Assembly (NCBI RefSeq): GCF_012927325.1
Contig: NZ_JABBGI010000002.1
Coordinates: 206,506 to 270,505, forward strand
Length of the DNA stretch: 64,000 nucleotides
Reading direction: 5' to 3'
Source of the DNA: Chryseobacterium antibioticum
Lineage (GTDB): Bacteria > Bacteroidota > Bacteroidia > Flavobacteriales > Weeksellaceae
Shown in pieces: positions 62,332-64,000 of the stretch; the first letter of the stretch is position 1, and every line of letters starts with the position of its first letter. The notes below the pieces were generated by a model. It did not search any database. It was given only the letters and a program-made list of their open reading frames with translations, and was not told where the DNA came from. A program made the position numbers and the translations under genes.

Positions 62332-62580
62332 ATGAAAAAGATAACCACATTTTTATTTGCCGCATATATATGTTTCCATATTAGTGCGCAAGTTGGAATA
62401 AATAGAAAGACTCCGCAGAGAACACTGGATGTAAACGGCTCAAGCTATACCAACTCTTTATACCTTAGAAATCCAGGTGAACCCGATAAAACAGGCGGAC
62501 ATTTTCTTGCCACTTCCAAAAATACGCTGGACCTGTATGATTCTTGTAGGTACCAATCGGTCTACACAGACTTTAAGTAA
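62332..62580 (+). pseudogene. Truncated secreted QVGIN-type protein gene
   Basis: 82 codons: signal peptide (KKITTFLFAAYICFHISA) and QVGINRKTPQRTLDVNGSSY, like the 227-residue protein at 16740, followed by NSLYLRNPGEPDKTGGHFLATSKNTLDLYDS. It then stops where relatives go on for another 100 or more residues. A shift near codon 70 gives only a short alternative frame, so both the reading frame and the downstream part seem lost. It lies 10 bases after the preceding pseudogene. Confidence 0.6.
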
Positions 62581-62850
62581 ACCTTCGAGATTTTAATTTG
62601 GCTTTTCCGCAGTGTATTAATACAGTTTAAGATCAATATTCCCTTAAAAAGTTACACAATCTACTTTTTTAAACAAAAATAAAAACCACTGATTCCCAAA
62701 AACTTATTCTCACAGGGCAAAGTAAGGGTTGGTATAAGGGTTTTTGAATGATGCTTAATTTCCACTCAACATCCCATAAATTATATGTTTGTCATAAAAT
62801 TAGCTATAAAAACTATCAACTATATAAAAATATTTGAATATAAAAACCAT

Positions 62851-63708
62851 ATGAAAGCAAAAATCACCCGTGAAGAGTCAAAATTACTATTCAAAGCAGT
62901 TATTACACTTTCTATCATCTTCTTTTTTATATCTGTGGCAGATTTCTTTTTCAGCAGTAAAAAAATGTTAGTGTATCCCACATTATTCGTTTTGATATTC
63001 AATATGATCACCCTATTCAATATTAATACATTCAACATAGAAAAGCTCAAGTTTGCAGACATGGTCATTTTAATCCTCTATTTTTCTTTTCTGTGTCATT
63101 ATTTTTTTGTGGACTTATTTTTTGTAGCTGTTTTTTGTCTGCTATTTTTATATACCCTCATATTATTTAAAGATTTACGGAGAATTTTCTTATGCTCATT
63201 AATCATCAGTAGCATTACTCTTCTCCTGTTTCTTTTCAGAGAGCAGAATAATACGTTAAGATCCATTGGGGACAGCAGTGTGTATATTGGCTATTTACGT
63301 GTTACCGCTATATTGGCAATAGGACTACTTTTCTATTATATTGTTGATTTTCGGTTTAAGACCAAACCTTTATCAGAAGAATCAGTCAAAACAATACAGG
63401 AAGTAAATAATTCAGCTGTAGAATTGGCGGACATTTTCGAATCAATCAATAGAAAAGACAATTCTTTCATCCCTCTTTTTCTGACAACCAATGCATTATT
63501 CGTTGCTAAAATCAGAGACATCTGCCCTAAAATTAATGATACTGAACTTGAGGTTTGTGCCTTAATCAAACTCGGGCTTACTACAAAAGAGATCGCTATA
63601 GCAACCAATTCCACATACAAGGCAATAGAATCAATCAAATACAGGCTTCGGAAAAAAATGAATCTGGAATCAACTGTAAATCTAATGCTGTTCTTTAATG
63701 AAATATAA
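62851..63708 (+). CDS. Membrane-anchored LuxR-type (helix-turn-helix) regulator
   Basis: About 285 residues from ATG 62851 (MKAKITREESK); an in-frame ATG at 62785 overlaps the -7-like TATGTTTG and was rejected. About six membrane segments cover residues 12-180 (AVITLSIIFFFISVADFFF to AILAIGLLFYYIV). The C-terminal 65 residues are a LuxR/GerE-type domain (INDTELEVCALIKLGLTTKEIAIATNSTYKAIESIKYRLRKKMNL). As with the two AraC-type genes nearby, a membrane sensor is joined directly to a DNA-binding domain, without kinase or receiver. Target unknown; the decayed surface-protein genes just upstream are one possibility. Confidence 0.85.
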   Translation: MKAKITREESKLLFKAVITLSIIFFFISVADFFFSSKKMLVYPTLFVLIFNMITLFNINTFNIEKLKFADMVILILYFSFLCHYFFVDLFFVAVFCLLFLYTLILFKDLRRIFLCSLIISSITLLLFLFREQNNTLRSIGDSSVYIGYLRVTAILAIGLLFYYIVDFRFKTKPLSEESVKTIQEVNNSAVELADIFESINRKDNSFIPLFLTTNALFVAKIRDICPKINDTELEVCALIKLGLTTKEIAIATNSTYKAIESIKYRLRKKMNLESTVNLMLFFNEI

Positions 63709-63888
63709 AGGGTTTAAAAATACTCAATAAAAAAAATAAATAACGGGATTATAAGGAGATTAAAAATAGAGTAATCATAAGGGAGCCTTCAAGTGTTTTA
63801 ACGTGAATGCTTTGTGCCATTCTCCTTGCCAATCATCATAATTTTGATGGCGGAAAAAATAAAACACTAAGGTTTAAATAAACTACCC

Positions 63889-63903
63889 CGGGGCAGAGCC
63901 CCG
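63889..63903 (-). terminator. Hairpin downstream of the partial gene at the window end
   Basis: CGGGGC (63889-63894) and GCCCCG (63898-63903) form a 6-bp GC stem with an AGA loop, just past the stop codon of the minus-strand ORF. There is no clear T run on the minus strand. Confidence 0.5.
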
Positions 63904-63908
63904 AAGTA

Positions 63909-64000
63909 TTAAAAGTCAAAAAGTGTAAGTTGAGCCTCATGCACTTTTTGATATTCTTTTTCTTTTCCTTGATTTTCTATATATTTTTTAATGACATCTT
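63909..64000 (-). CDS. C-terminal end of an unidentified protein, possibly a transposase (cut by window end)
   Basis: Thirty codons are visible, ending YQKVHEAQLTLFDF and a TAA stop. The Q-L-T-L-F tail and the GC-rich hairpin right after the stop remind me of Bacteroidota insertion-sequence transposases, but there are no catalytic residues in view, so this is a weak guess. Confidence 0.4.
   Translation of the reverse strand, partial: DVIKKYIENQGKEKEYQKVHEAQLTLFDF

Noticed and set aside
1..64000. CRISPR arrays, rRNA genes, prophage structural genes
   Set aside because: No regularly spaced repeats, no rRNA-like conserved segments and no capsid or tail genes were noticed on reading.

Overview
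The window reads as a chromosomal segment of a Flavobacteriia bacterium, most likely Chryseobacterium or a close relative in the Weeksellaceae. The grounds are type IX secretion (T9SS) sorting domains, promoters of the Bacteroidota type (TANNTTTG at -7), little Shine-Dalgarno signal, AT-rich intergenic DNA, and many secreted proteins beginning with a signal peptide followed by QVGIN. The genus is inferred from protein style, not from a database search.

Layout. 1-291 is the 3' end of rplT. 527-4208 holds three tandem secreted M28 metallopeptidases. 4298-11194 is a complete histidine operon on the minus strand (hisG-D-C-B-H-A-F-IE), preceded by a short leader peptide with four His codons and a terminator/antiterminator, a textbook attenuator. 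11445-22356 is mixed core genome: glycosyltransferase, dapD, LytTR regulator, NlpC/P60 lipoprotein, cold shock protein with a long leader, a lone MreB paralogue, pncA and a secreted CocE-type hydrolase.

23069-39795 is the most unusual part: five same-strand, tightly packed genes with visibly higher GC than their surroundings. They encode two small related beta-rich proteins, a 1217-residue protein, an endonuclease/exonuclease/phosphatase-fold enzyme with a full catalytic set, and a 3631-residue protein with about eight LysM-like repeats. None of the three large products has a visible signal peptide or T9SS tail. I do not recognise a described system here and treat it as a candidate undescribed, horizontally acquired system.

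39930-48496 is an ester or lipid uptake and use locus: TonB-dependent receptor, three alpha/beta hydrolases, an acyl-CoA ligase and an AraC regulator. Two of its transcription units carry the same pair of 21-bp-spaced direct repeats just upstream of the -7 element, which are probable AraC-regulator boxes.

48770-64000 is an accessory, regulator-rich region. It contains an intact IS200-type element, two copies of a two-gene helix-turn-helix pair, two membrane-anchored AraC-type regulators, a LuxR-type membrane regulator, a LamG-like surface protein operon, a tRNA-Ala(GGC), a second lpxD-like gene, and several decayed genes (a GNAT acetyltransferase, two QVGIN-type secreted proteins, and the 5' end of a LuxR-type gene). 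The window ends in what may be the C-terminus of a transposase on the minus strand.
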